From Diphasiastrum complanatum (taxonomy: Eukaryota > Streptophyta > Lycopodiopsida > Lycopodiales > Lycopodiaceae): 64,000 bases of DNA. Positions 11,370-25,871 of the stretch are shown piece by piece. The position numbers and the translations under genes were made by a program. The stretch lies in NCBI GenBank assembly GCA_029204225.1, contig CM055104.1, positions 41,125,912-41,189,911 on the forward strand, written 5' to 3'. The notes under the pieces were generated by a model, which worked only from the letters and a program-made list of their open reading frames with translations, was not told where the DNA came from and did not search any database. Numbering within the stretch: the first letter of the stretch is position 1; each line of letters starts with the position of its first letter.

Positions 11370-11676
11370 ACCCTTTTCGTGCCTCCCTAATCGGTCGGAT
11401 CTATTGGGCAAAGAAGGGGTTCTATTGTGTAGTATCAGGCTTCGATCCAATAGGGAGAGGGCTAAGCGACGAAATAGGAGTGCAGATCTAGGCTTGCTAA
11501 AGTTGTCAGTCTTAGCTTTAGATCGGATCGTGGAATAGCCTAGATTGGTGCGACGTTCATCTCTGATGTTTCTCTCTTTTTGTCTTTTCTTGGATTCATT
11601 AATTCTTGCTTATCTAGGCGTCCTTGGCTCTAGATATTCTCCTCAAGAGGCTTATCTTCTCAAGGGAGGAGTCCCA
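11370..11676 (-). repeat. 3' LTR of gag-only element, copy A
   Basis: About 307 bp matching 18089-18395 and, with more differences, 21625-21929. The shared block on the plus strand runs from ACCCTTTTCGTGCCTCCCTA to CAAGGGAGG. Exact ends are uncertain and I found no target-site duplication. Confidence 0.65.
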
Positions 11677-11875
11677 TGGCACTTCGCCTCTGACTGGTCC
11701 TTGGGATGACAATGAGTCGCATTGTCAAAGTCTGTAGAGAGCATATGTATAGATTTTTTTCTTTGTGCTCCAGAAAAAGTGTAGACATGAGTTCGCTTAC
11801 GTATTTGATGACGATCAGCAAGAACATGGACTTGCCAAATTTTCAATAATAGCAATATGAGTCTGGTGGCCATTT

Positions 11876-12130
11876 CTAATAACCTTGTTCATCGACAAAT
11901 GGGTAGTCGACACCATCCATCAGAGGATCCCTTGACAAGGCTGGTTGATATTGATCTTGATAGAGCGGCGCTATTTCCCCCAGTGTTATTGTCATGGTAT
12001 CTCTCAATTCGTAGTGTGGATAGGACGTGCTCTCTTGACTGCTTAGTCTATCTAGGTATTCGTGATATGCTTTAACCTGAAGACTTTCTTCGACAGTCAA
12101 TCTTACAAGTTGCGGGCAAGGTGTAGACAT
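11876..12130 (-). CDS. C-terminal ORF of gag-only element, copy A
   Basis: An 84-codon ORF rich in acidic and Tyr/Pro residues. It matches 18562-18858 of copy B, where it reads 98 codons. No domain recognised. It lies downstream of gag on the same strand and is probably the end of the gag polyprotein or leader to the 3' LTR. Confidence 0.4.
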   Translation of the reverse strand: MSTPCPQLVRLTVEESLQVKAYHEYLDRLSSQESTSYPHYELRDTMTITLGEIAPLYQDQYQPALSRDPLMDGVDYPFVDEQGY

Positions 12131-12235
12131 TGTAGGCGCTGGTTCTTGCTATGCAGTTGGCCTTTTTGGGCTTGAATTCTCTAGATTTGGCCCTTCAAGC
12201 ACTGTTATACCCGGATTTGGAATTGTACTAGAGGT

Positions 12236-13749
12236 CTATTGCTTTGTGGAACAACTAGACTTTGATTGGACATTGCCCATTGATGACTTTGGACTTGGTT
12301 GGCAATTGTCGACCCAAGCCTTTTCCTTCCCATTGTCTTGTGGTCTTGAAGACTGCGTGACCATGCTTGCTTGCAAACCTTGTGCCGGTTTTCCGCCAAG
12401 AGTTTGAGTTGCCACAAGTACCTGTTGTAATGTAGCATCCACTGCTTGTTGTAGAAAGTTGGGTAGAATTCTCGTAATTTCTGTTGTTACAATTTGTTTG
12501 ATGGATTCTACCAGTTCTGTCTCTTGTGATGTTGTGGTTATTTGAGGTTGAGATGACACTGTGCACTTTTTGGATTTGGGAGGATTGTCGTATAATCCAC
12601 TAGCCTCAAAACCAAGTGGCACTAAAATTTTTCGTTTGTAGTGCATCTTGAGTGGATTTGTCTGATAACATGGTACATGCTGGTCCTTGTAAGATAATGC
12701 CATCTTTGTTTTTCGTAATTGTTTCAATGGACAATCTAGACATGGATGGTTGATGCCGCATTGTGAACACCAAGGTAAAAAGATTGTTGGATTATCTCGA
12801 TGTGGGCATTCTGATCGATGATGTCTTCCACCACATCCGAAACATCGTACCATGCATAGAATACCATCCCCTCGGAGGTGATAAGCATACACAGGTAACA
12901 ATGTCCCTTCTCTCCACATAATAGAGTGGTAAGTTGTTATGGCCTTCAGTTGAATTCGGGAACAAGCTTGACGATATTACCAAGATTTCCACTCCAACTT
13001 TTCCAGTTGAGAATTATCCTGATGTGCTAGGAACAAAACTCCTGACATCCATTGAATGATTTCTTGATGGCTCGTCGTTAAGTTTGACCTTTCTTGATTC
13101 TGACCTCCAACCTTATGGTCTGCATTATGCCCTTGATTTTTCAGCCGAGGGTTTCGTACTGGACATTCAGTGCGTGCATGATCTTCAAAACAGTGTCCAC
13201 ATTGGTCCGATTGAAGAATTTTCATTCTGCAAGACTTAGGCTCAGGTTGGTCATCCTTTTGCTAATCTCGGTCAACTTTGTGACATGCCGCACTTGGTTC
13301 TGCCTCTTGACTCCGTTTTGAGGCCATGTCTTCCTCTCTTGCATGATTGGCTAACATTGTGAATTTTGGTTCCTCTGATGCCCCATTCGATGATGCAGCA
13401 ATAGAATAGGGATGATCCACTCCTCCATCGAGATCTTTGCTTCCATAAGAGTGACATCTCGACAAATTTGTACAAATGAAGTATAGGATGTCAAGTTTGC
13501 CATGTCTGATCAGATCTCGTTGAGCAGTCTGGCATAATAGTTCATCATTATGATTCCCGAAGGTAGAGGTGGATCACAACTCTTCACGATGATGTATATT
13601 CTATAAGTGTATTGTTGAATAGTTTCATCAAAGAACATTTGTACTTCAGACAACCGTGCAAGTGGAGTTGCCATAGTTAGACAGTGGAGTGTAGTAGAGA
13701 TAGCTGTGTGTTGAATTGCTTCAATGCAAATACAATGGTGGCGTTCCAA
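12236..13749 (-). pseudogene. Gag with three zinc knuckles, copy A (frameshifted)
   Basis: The N-terminal block at 13749-13510 reads PLARLSEVQMFFDETIQQY, then ..YIIVKSCDPPLPSG, a retrotransposon capsid-like region. Three zinc knuckles follow with the unusual spacing CX2CX3HX4C: CGHCFEDHARTEC (about 13205-13160), CFGCGGRHHRSEC (about 12850-12810) and CSQCGINHPCLDC (about 12760-12720). A Q/S-rich tail ends at 12236. The blocks lie in different frames (13749-13510, 13465-13262, 13225-12977, 12919-12236), so copy A is broken. Ordinary plant gag has one or two CX2CX4HX4C knuckles. Identity as gag is inferred from knuckles, PBS and LTRs. Confidence 0.6.
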
Positions 13750-14295
13750 ATCTTTTTTTTTTTAACGAAAAAAAAGAAATAAGAAAAGAGTAAATAAATA
13801 AAAAATTGATCAGTATGGATGAAAAATATGAATAATGAAAAAACAAAAAGTCACAGTAACAAATGGATGGAGATGGATGTAACAAGTGAATTTAACAGAT
13901 GGATATACCAGATGGAGTTTACAAATAGATGGATTTGACAAATAGATATCACAGGTGAATAAAATGAAGGTTACACATATTGGAGATGGAAAAAAATGTA
14001 CATTGTGACGGCACAGATGGCAACTGATGTGGAGGAACAATGGTAACGATGGTGCTGAGGCGGGTGGGGTCCAGAGCTCAATTGTAGTCAACTGATGGCG
14101 AGTTATAACTTATAACTCGCCGAGCTCACAAAACAGTGTCTGGAGCCTGCCTAGCTCTCTAGAGAAGTGGCGAATAAAGAGGAGGAGAAAAAAGTGAAAA
14201 AAATTCTGTAGGCGAGTAATAAACCTGTTAAAATGAGAGAAAATAGCAGAAAAATACGAACTAAAAAACCACTCCTAGGATTGTGTAGCACCGTG

Positions 14296-14313
14296 TCCCT
14301 GGCAACGGTGCCA
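14296..14313 (-). promoter_or_regulatory. Primer-binding site of gag-only element, copy A
   Basis: On the minus strand it reads TGGCACCGTTGCCAGGGA, close to the TGGCGCCGTTGCCGGGGA site of plant Tat/Athila-type gypsy elements. It sits just inside the 5' LTR. Confidence 0.65.
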
Positions 14314-14533
14314 AGACCCTTTTCGTGCCTCCCTAATCAGTTGGATCTAGAGGGCAAAGAAGGGGTTCTGTCGTGCTCGTCATTGACAGGCGAGTAGCGA
14401 TGATTTAGGAGGAAAACCTATGGTTATTGAAGGGTGACTGATGAAGGGTGGCCAATGTATGTGTGTGTATATACGTGGCTAGCCGATGGCGCTGGCGACT
14501 GACGGGGTGTGTGTGTGCGTGCGAGCGTGATGC

Positions 14534-14660
<127 letters not shown>

Positions 14661-14814
14661 CATTGTAAAATCCGATACTGTCAGTCAGAAATTCGGATTT
14701 TTGAGTTGACAGTACAAAGGGTTGAAAATATACAAAGGGTCGGAATAAATCCGCCTTGATCCCATCCGATTTTTCAAGCGGAAAATTCTTTGCCAAGCTC
14801 AACGTTGGGTCTAA

Positions 14815-15090
14815 AAAGTTCGATCCTTCGAAAAAATTCGAGATTTGGAAAATTTCGAGTCTCTGGAAAAATTCGAGTCTTCGAAAAAATTCGATCCTTC
14901 GAAAAAATTCTAGTCTTTGGAAAAACTCGAGTCCTTAAAATTCGAGTCTTGAAAAAAATCGAGTCTATGAAAAAAATTCAAATGTTCAAAATAATTTGAG
15001 TCTTCGAAAAAATTCGATCCTTTAGAAAAATTCGAGTCTTTGGAAAAATTCGAGTCTTTGAAAAATTCAATCCTTTGGAAAAAGTAATTC
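14815..15090. repeat. 18-bp minisatellite, copy B
   Basis: Same array as 8549-8827, with one unit missing near 14835 and one gained near 15040. This shows unit turnover since the duplication. Confidence 0.9.
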
Positions 15091-15381
15091 GAGACACACA
15101 TGAATGGCGTAGAAGTGCAACCACTTCTTTCAACATGCGTTCAATTTTGTGTGGAAGAGTGATCATTGTCATTGGAGAGAGAGGGAGGGAGGGGCTGGGG
15201 GCACAATATACTACACAACTTACGTTTTTCTTACATTGTCTTTAATAGAATGGGTGCTAAACTTTCAAGAAGCCAACTGCTCAAAAGGAGATACAACATT
15301 GTATAAGCTACACTAATCTAAATTAGACAATGAGATCGAGCATTTTTATTTATCATTAAAGTAGAACCACAAAACCAAATA

Positions 15382-15958
<577 letters not shown>

Positions 15959-16329
15959 GTCTCGTGGTCAGGAACGTCCCAATTCGGAATGACAGTTTCG
16001 GAACCATGAGGGGTCGATAATGCAACTTAGTTTACGATCTGCTACTTGGAAGAAGGCTACAGTCAAATGAATTCTCCTCAAAAATCATGTTGCTGGTCAA
16101 CGCTCAAATTCCAACTCGTCCACTCAGTTATCACGTAGGTGATTTTTGAAGGTTTGTGGCTCAACTGCTAAAACTTTAGCAGTAATGAGTCTTAGACATG
16201 CGATTGATGTCAATTGGGTTGGCTCATGTATGCATGCATTGGAGTCAATTGTAGATTATTGTGCTTCGGCAATCAGCATGCATAGACTAGATAACAAAAT
16301 GATATGTTCAAAACATGAGTGGATCCGTG

Positions 16330-17114
16330 TTGATTTAGGGTTTTTGGTTCGGACGCACATTTCGCTGTGAGTATTGAATCATTTGGAGCCCAATTAGTAT
16401 TATAGTTCATCGTCGTATCGGCGTGCAGCATAGGACGGAACAAACGGTATGAAAAAGGGACTTCGTTCAGCGACATTGGACCCGTTCTCGGGGATGTTGG
16501 AAAGTAGTTTATTTAGTGGCATTCCCCTTGACAAAAAGGTCATTCCCAGACAAACGACGTTGGAATTGAGTTGCAAATGGTCTTTTGGGTTCGTGTTGAG
16601 CCCATGAACTTGTGGAAACCTCTTGTCCAAAGTTTTGATTGTTTTTCTATTGAATCCAAACAAATCTTGGCTCGATGGGCCTAGAATCCCAGCACTATAT
16701 TTAGGGTTTTTAGTTCGAAAGAACGTTTCGCTGTGAGTACTGAACCATTTTGAGCCCAGTTTAGTGCTATAGGTTCATATCGGCGTGCAGTACAAGATGA
16801 AACAGACGGCCTAAAAAATGGACTTTGTTTAGTGACACTAGACCGGTTCTCGAGGATGCTAGAAAGTAGGTCATTTAGTGGCATTCCCCTCGTCAAAAAG
16901 ATCATTTTCGGACAAACGACGTTGAAATTGAGCTACACATGGTCCTGTGAGTTTATGTCGAGCAGCACAATATGGAACAAATGGTAGGCAAAACAGACTC
17001 CCTTCGGCGACACTGGACCACTTCTCTTGAATGCTGAAAAATAGTCCATTCATTATGCCCTAATGGCGTTCCTTTCGATACGAAGGGTGTTTTCAAGTAA
17101 AGAACGTTAGAATT
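16330..17114. repeat. 366-bp tandem repeats, copy B
   Basis: Direct counterpart of 9611-10395, with a few substitutions. Confidence 0.7.
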
Positions 17115-17129
17115 GAGCTACAACTAGGG

Positions 17130-18088
17130 TTGTAAAGCTACCTTTACAAGCTTTACTTCCGGCACCACTGACGCCAACATTGCCCTCCTGGCGCCACCGG
17201 CGTCGGCACCGCTCCTGACGCCACTGGGACCAGAATCCAGCCGACGCCAAGTTCATATGGTTAAAAATCTTTGATCGGTTCTAGCAAAGTCTAGAGAGCT
17301 CGGATCGATGTGCAATCACCTCACACGATCTAGGCATGATTAAAGGAAGTCTGGGGATCAATAAATTCTAGAGAGAAAATCCTAGAGAGAGAAAACATGC
17401 TTTACCAGTCTGGGCAGAACACTTGGTATGAGGGGAGATGGCGAATCCCACCAATGCTATAGGGGAATGCGGGTTGTGACTCAAGACGAGCTCCAACCAA
17501 GTCTTAGCTCCCCTTGTTGGAATGTTGTCCTGGCGCCCGCCTTGGCATGCCAGCACCCTAGAGACTAGGGTTGGTCACACACTTGAAATGTAACCTTCTC
17601 AGATTTATTAATAAAGTGAGATTTTTCTCAAGCTGACTCTGATTACCTTCTGGATTTCAGTGTTCGATAAAAGCGACAATTGTAAGACCGCTTCAAACTT
17701 TTTGATCTGGCACATAGCTGAGGGTCGTATCCTGAAACGCCAGCGGTATGCCGTCAGGACCATTTGGTCTGAGGCGCCACCGGTGTGCTGTCGGGGCCAT
17801 TCGATCCAGGAACTAGTTGTCTTCATATCTGTCGCAGCTTGTGGTTTTGAGTGTTTCTTGCATGAACGTAAATGGGTTGAGCTCTTGGAGAACGGGCTCT
17901 AACCTATCGACTGAGTTGGATGGCTTGCTTGGGTGAAAGTTATATGTTTATGGCTGTCCAGTTTGGCGTGGCGCCAGGTTGGCTTCCAATGCTCGTGATG
18001 AAGCTTTGAGTTGGTTAAGTCTGATGTAAGTCAAACGACTTGCTTGGAATGGATGTTACTCGTTTGTAATGAAGCTTCGAGTTGTTGG
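17130..18088 (+). repeat. LTR-like dispersed repeat R1, copy B
   Basis: Counterpart of 10411-11369, nearly identical. Confidence 0.5.
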
Positions 18089-18561
18089 ACCCTTTTCGTG
18101 CCTCCCTAATCGGTCGGATCTATTGGGCAAAGAAGGGGTTCTATTGTGTAGTATCAGGCTTCGATCCAATAGGGAGAGGGCTAAGCGACGAAATAGGAGT
18201 GCAGATCTAGGCTTGCTAAAGTTGTCAGTCTTAGCTTTAGATCGGATCGTGGAATAGCCTAGATTGGTGCGACGTTCATCTCTGATGTTTCTCTCTTTTT
18301 GTCTTTTCTTGGATTCATTAATTCTTGCTTATCTAGGCGTCCTTGGCTCTAGATATTCTCCTCAAGAGGCTTATCTTCTCAAGGGAGGAGTCCCATGGCA
18401 CTTCGCCTCTGACTGGTCCTTGGGATGACAATGAGTCGCATTGTCAAAGTCTGTAGAGAGCATATGTATAGATTTTTTTCTTTGTGCTCCAGAAAAAGTG
18501 TAGACATGAATTTGCTTACGTATTTGATGACGATCAGCAAGAACATGGACTTGCCAAATTT

Positions 18562-18858
18562 TCAATAATAGCAATATGAGTCTGGTGGCCATTTCTGATA
18601 ACCTTGTTCATCGACAAATGGGTAGTCGACACCATCCATCAGAGGATCCCTTGACAAGGCTGGTTGATATTGATCTTGATAGAGCGGTGCTATTTCCCCT
18701 AGTGTTATTGTCATGGTATCTCTCAATTCGTAGTGTGGATAGGACGTGCTCTCTTGACTGCTTAGTCTATCTAGGTATTCGTGATATGCTTTAACCTGAA
18801 GACTTTCTTCGACAGTCAATCTTACAAATTGCGGGCAAGGTGTAGACATTGTAGGCAC
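18562..18858 (-). CDS. C-terminal ORF of gag-only element, copy B
   Basis: 98-codon version of the copy A ORF at 11876-12130. No domain recognised. A second, partial copy lies at 19227-19448 because of the internal duplication. Confidence 0.4.
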   Translation of the reverse strand: MPTMSTPCPQFVRLTVEESLQVKAYHEYLDRLSSQESTSYPHYELRDTMTITLGEIAPLYQDQYQPALSRDPLMDGVDYPFVDEQGYQKWPPDSYCYY

Positions 18859-19845
18859 TGGTTCTTGCTATGCAGTTGGCCTTTTTGGGCTTGAATTCTC
18901 TATATTTGGCCCTTCAAGCACTGTTATACCCAGATTTGGAATTGTACTAGAGGTCTATTGCATTGTGGAACAACTAGACTTTGATTGGACATTGCCCATT
19001 GATGACTTTGGACTTGGTTGGCAATTGTCGACCCTAGCCTTTTCCTTCCCATTGTCTTGTGGTCTTGAAGACTGCATGACCATGCTTGCTTGCAAACCTT
19101 GTGTCGGTTTTCCGCCAAGAGTTTGAGTTGCCACAGGTACCTGTTGTAATGTAGCATCCACTGTTTGTTGTAGAAAGTTGGGTAGAATTCTCGTAATTTC
19201 TGTTGTTACAATTTGTTTGATGGATTCTACCAGTTCTGTCTCTTGTGATGTTGTGGATATTGATCTTGATAGAGCGGTGCTATTTCCCCTAGTGTTATTG
19301 TCATGGTATCTCTCAATTCGTAGTGTGGATAGGACGTGCTCTCTTGACTGCTTAGTCTATCTAGGTATTCGTGATATGCTTTAACCTGAAGACTTTCTTC
19401 GACAGTCAATCTTACAAATTGCGGGCAAGGTGTAGACATTGTAGGCACTGGTTCTTGCTATGCAGTTGGCCTTTTTGGGCTTGAATTCTCTATATTTGGC
19501 CCTTCAAGCACTGTTATACCCAGATTTGGAATTGTACTAGAGGTCTATTGCATTGTGGAACAACTAGACTTTGATTGGACATTGCCCATTGATGACTTTG
19601 GACTTGGTTGGCAATTGTCGACCCTAGCCTTTTCCTTCCCATTGTCTTGTGGTCTTGAAGACTGCATGACCATGCTTGCTTGCAAACCTTGTGTCGGTTT
19701 TCCGCCAAGAGTTTGAGTTGCCACAGGTACCTGTTGTAATGTAGCATCCACTGTTTGTTGTAGAAAGTTGGGTAGAATTCTCGTAATTTCTGTTGTTACA
19801 ATTTGTTTGATGGATTCTACCAGTTCTGTCTCTTGTGATGTTGTG
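18666..19845 (+). repeat. 590-bp internal tandem duplication in copy B
   Basis: The segment beginning ATATTGATCTTGATAGAGCG at about 18666 recurs at about 19256 and is virtually identical over 590 bp. It is present only once in copy A, so it arose after the 6-7 kb duplication. Confidence 0.9.
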
Positions 19846-21058
19846 GTTATTTGAGGTTGAGATGACACTGTGCACTTTTTGGATTTGGGAGGATTGTCGT
19901 ATAATCCACTAGCCTCAAAACCAAGTGGCACTAAAATTTTTCGTTTGTAGTGCATCTTGAGTGGATTTGTCTGATAACATGGTACATGCTGGTCCTTGTA
20001 AGATAATGCCATCTTTGTTTTTCGTAATTGTTTCAATGGACAATCTAGACATGGATGGTTGATGCCGCATTGTGAACACCAAGGTAAAAAGATTGTTGGA
20101 TTATCTCGATGTGGGCATTCTGATCGATGATGTCTTCCACCACATCCGAAACATCGTACCATGCATAGAATACCATCCCCTCGGAGGTGATAAGCATACA
20201 CAGGTAACAATGTCCCTTCTCTCCACATAATAGAGTGGTAAGTTGTTATGGCCTTCAGTTGAATTCGGGAACAAGCTTGACGATATTACCAAGATTTCCA
20301 CTCCAACTTTTCCAGTTGAGAATTGTCCTGATGTGCTCGGAACAAAACTCCTGACATCCATTGAATGATTTCTTGATGGATCGTCGTTAAGTTTGACCTT
20401 TCATGATTCTGACCTCCAACCTTATGGTCTGCATTATGCCCTTGATTTTTCAGCCGAGGGTTTCGTACTGGACATTCAGTGCATGCATGATCTTCAAAAC
20501 AGTGTCCACACTGGTCCGATTGAAGAATTTTCATTCTGCAAGACTTAGGCTCAGGTTGGTTATCCTTTTGCTGATCTCGGTCAACTTTGTGACATGCCGC
20601 ACTTGGTTCTGCCTCTTGACTCCGTTTTGAGGCCATGTCTTCCTCTCTTGCATGATTGGCTAACATTTTGAATTTTGGTTCCTCTGATGCCCCATTCGAT
20701 GATGCAGCAATAGAATAGGGATGATCCACTCCTCCATCGAGATCTTTGCTTCCATAAGAGTGGCATCTCGACAAATTTGTACAAATGAAGTATAGGATGT
20801 CAAGTTTGCCATGTCTGATCAGATCTCGTTGAGCAGTCTGGCATAGTAGTTCATCATTATGATTCCCGAAGGTAGAGGTGGATCACAACTCTTCACGATG
20901 ATGTATATTCTATAAGTGTATTGTTGAATAGTTTCATCAGAGAACATTTGTACTTCAGACAACCGTGCAAGTGGAGTTGCCATAGTTAGACAGTGGAGTG
21001 TAGTAGAGATAGCTGTGTGTTGAATTGCTTCAATGCAAATACAATGGTAGTGTTCCAA
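19545..21058 (-). pseudogene. Gag with three zinc knuckles, copy B
   Basis: Same protein as copy A. In copy B the first knuckle (CGHCFEDHACTEC) lies within one 162-codon frame (20774-20286), longer than in copy A, and a 227-codon frame (20228-19545) holds the other two. The capsid-like N-terminal block is 21058-20819. A frame break between 20286 and 20228 remains. The tail is duplicated at 19161-18955. Confidence 0.6.
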
Positions 21059-21604
21059 ATCTTTTTTTTTTTAACGAAAAAAACCAAAAAAGAAAAGAGT
21101 AAATAAATAAAAAATTGATCAGTATGGATGAAAAATATGAATAATGAAAAAACAAAAAGTCACAGTAACAAATGGATGGAGATGGATGTAACAAGTGAAT
21201 TTAACAGATGGATATACCAGATGGAGTTTACAAATAGATGGATTTGACAAATAGATATCACAGGTGAATAAAATGAAGGTTACACATATTGGAGATGGAA
21301 AAAAATGTACATTGTGACGGCACAGATGGCAACTGATGTGGAGGAACAATGGTAACGATGGTGCTGAGGCGGGTGGGGTCCAGAGCTCAATTGTAGTCAA
21401 CTGATGGCGAGTTATAACTTATAACTCGCCGAGCTCACAAAACAGTGTCTGGAGCCTGCCTAGCTCTCTAGAGAAGTGGCGAGTAAAGAGGAGGAGAAAA
21501 AAGTGGAAAAAATTCTGTAGGCGAGTAATAAACCTATTAAAATGAGAGAAAATAACAGAAAAATACAAACTAAAAAATCACTCCTAGGATTGTGTAGCAC
21601 CGTG

Positions 21605-21622
21605 TCCCTGGCAACGGTGCCA
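21605..21622 (-). promoter_or_regulatory. Primer-binding site of gag-only element, copy B
   Basis: Minus-strand TGGCACCGTTGCCAGGGA, identical to copy A and 2 bp inside the 5' LTR that starts at 21625. Confidence 0.7.
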
Positions 21623-21624
21623 AG

Positions 21625-21929
21625 ACCCTTTTCGTGCCTCCCTAATCAGTCGGATCTAGAGGGCAAAGAAGGGGTTCTGTCGTGTAGTATCGGGCTTCGA
21701 TCCAATAGGGAGAGGGCTAAGTAACGAAATAGGAGTGAGGATCTAGGCTTGCTAAGGTTGTCAGTCTTAGCTTCGAATTGGATCGTGGAATAGCCTAGAT
21801 TGGTGTGGCGCTCATCTCTGATGTTTCTCTCTTTTTGGTCTTTTCTTGGTTTTATTTATTCGTTCTTATCTAGGTGTCCTTGGCTCTAGATCTTCTCCTC
21901 AAGAGGCATATCTTTTCAGGGGAGGTGCA
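21625..21929 (-). repeat. 5' LTR of gag-only element
   Basis: About 305 bp, homologous to 11370-11676 and 18089-18395. The duplication end (21684) falls inside this LTR; only its first about 60 bp were copied to the A/B junction (14318-14375). Confidence 0.7.
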
Positions 21930-21983
21930 CTGTGAAAGAAATCCTACCTATGGATCTTAATGATCGTTCCATGGTTTTCTTAA

Positions 21984-23015
<1,032 letters not shown>

Positions 23016-23745
23016 GATGTTGTAAAGCTACCTTTACAAGCTTTACTTCCGTGCCACTGGCACCAGCATTGTCCCCTGTGCCAGCAGCGCGACTGTTGCT
23101 CCCGACGCCACTGGGACGAGAATCCAGCCGGTGCCAAGTTCCTATGGCTGAAAATTTTTTATCGGTTCTGGCGAAGTCCAGAGAGCTCGGATCGATGTGC
23201 AATCACCTCACATAATCTAGGCATGATAAAGGAAACCTGGGGATCAATACATTTTAGAGAGAGAAAATGACATTCTAGAGAGAGAAAACATGCTTTACCA
23301 GCCTGGGCAGAGCACTTGGTATGAGGGGAGGTGACAAATCCCACCAATACTATAGGGGAATGCAGGTTGCAACTCAGGGTGAGCTCCAACCAAGTCTCAA
23401 CTTCCCTTGTTGGAATGTTGTCCTGGTGCCTACCTTGGCATGCCAGTGCCCCGAAGACTAGGGTGGGTCACACACTTGAAATTTAACCTTCTCAGATTTA
23501 TTAATAAAGTGGGATTTTTTTCAAACTGACACTGATTACCTTCTGGGTTTCAGTGTTCGGTAAAAACGTAAGGCCGCTTCAAATTTTTTGATCTGTATCC
23601 CGAGACGTCAGTGGTATGCTGTTGAGACCATTCAGTCCGAGGTGCCAGCGGTATGCTGTCGAGACCATTTGGTCCCGGAACTTGCTTGGAATGGATGTTA
23701 CTCGTTTGTAATGAAACTTCAAGTTAGTTAAGATGATTTGCTTGG
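23016..23745 (+). repeat. Dispersed repeat R1, diverged third copy
   Basis: Matches 10411-11369 from TGTAAAGCTACCTTTACAAG through the AATAAA at about 23500 to CTTGCTTGGAATGGATGTTA (about 23685-23704). It lacks the equivalent of 11096-11320. It is followed at about 24070-24200 by a diverged unit of the 366-bp repeat, so order differs from copy A, as expected if R1 flanks the repeats on both sides (LTR-like). Confidence 0.55.
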
Positions 23746-25138
<1,393 letters not shown>

Positions 25139-25179
25139 GTCTCAACAAGGAGGTTTTTGAACATAGGAGGTGTTTGCAA

Positions 25180-25480
25180 CCTCACTACAAGGACTGCATA
25201 AGGACAACAACCTCACTACAAGGACCGCAATTAGGCCGCATAGGTACCGCATTTAGGCCATTTTGTGGTCTTTTAGGCCACACATTTCACTAGATCATCG
25301 GCACCACCTAGATCAAAAAATCATGGTCCGTCAACGACATACTGAATTTCCAAATCATCGGCCGCATAGGGACCGCATTTAGGCCGCATAGGGACCGCAA
25401 TTAGGCCGCATAGGGACCGCATTTAGGCCGCACAAGGACTGTCGCGTAAGGACCGCAATCAGGCCGCATAGGGACCATCG
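25180..25480. repeat. 22-bp tandem repeats (GGCCGCATAGGGACCGC..)
   Basis: Units of about 22 bp (GGCCGCATAGGGACCGC followed by ATTTA or AATTA) repeat in register from about 25361 to 25435, with scattered units from 25200 to 25475. They sit just inside a Helitron-like 3' end, where Helitrons often carry subterminal minisatellites. No spacers, so not a CRISPR array. Confidence 0.75.
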
Positions 25481-25561
25481 CCACCTAGGTTGAAAATCAG
25501 TGTCTGTCAACAACATACCGAATTTCCAAATCATCAGCCGCCACCTAAATCAGCCGTCGTT

Positions 25562-25590
25562 GCTCGTCAATGACGGGCACTCTTTACTAG
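25562..25590 (+). mobile_element. Helitron-like 3' terminus, plus orientation
   Basis: Hairpin GCTCGT-CAATG-ACGGGC (25562-25578) followed by ACTCTTTACTAG ending in CTAG at 25590, then T and a (TA)n tract. A short GC-rich hairpin 10-12 nt before a CTRR end at an A/T target is the Helitron 3' signature. No transposase is attached, so this would be a non-autonomous element. Confidence 0.65.
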
Positions 25591-25754
<164 letters not shown>

Positions 25755-25783
25755 CTAGTAAAGAGTGCCCGTTGTTGACGGGC
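25755..25783 (-). mobile_element. Helitron-like 3' terminus, minus orientation
   Basis: On the minus strand, hairpin GCCCGT-CAACA-ACGGGC (25783-25767) then ACTCTTTACTAG ending at 25755. It is the mirror of 25562-25590, with the (TA)n tract between. The element body extends rightwards into the 18-bp minisatellite. Confidence 0.65.
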
Positions 25784-25871
25784 AATGACGACCGATCTAG
25801 GTGGCGGCCGATGATTTGGATGATGGCTGATCTCGCACATCTTGTATCTCGAACATCTCGAATATCTAACA

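Larger units (their letters stand above)
8187..14375 (+). repeat. Segmental tandem duplication, copy A (6.19 kb)
   Basis: From CTCGTCATTGACAGGCGAG at 8187 the sequence is repeated, nearly base for base, from 14376 to 21684. Unique parts differ by only a few substitutions; for example the translation of 10941-11183 is identical to that of 17660-17902. The breakpoints share GTG (8184-8186, 14373-14375 and 21682-21684), consistent with microhomology-mediated tandem duplication. The left breakpoint lies inside the Helitron-like hairpin. Confidence 0.9.
11370..14375 (-). mobile_element. Gag-only LTR element (TR-GAG type), copy A, 5' LTR truncated
   Basis: Minus-strand order: truncated 5' LTR (14319-14375), primer-binding site (14296-14313), gag (13749-12236), a C-terminal ORF (12130-11876) and the 3' LTR (11676-11370). 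No protease, reverse transcriptase or integrase fits in the 3 kb, so the element depends on enzymes supplied in trans. The full 5' LTR is visible only in copy B (21625-21929). Confidence 0.7.
18089..21929 (-). mobile_element. Gag-only LTR element (TR-GAG type), copy B, both LTRs present
   Basis: 3' LTR 18089-18395, gag region up to 21058, PBS 21605-21622 and 5' LTR 21625-21929. The two LTRs differ visibly, so the original insertion is older than the segmental duplication. The 590-bp internal duplication interrupts gag. About 3.84 kb including that duplication. Confidence 0.7.

Noticed and set aside
25180-25480. Regular short repeats that might suggest a CRISPR array
   Set aside because: Units are contiguous or irregular, without unique spacers of constant length, and the context is a plant genome.
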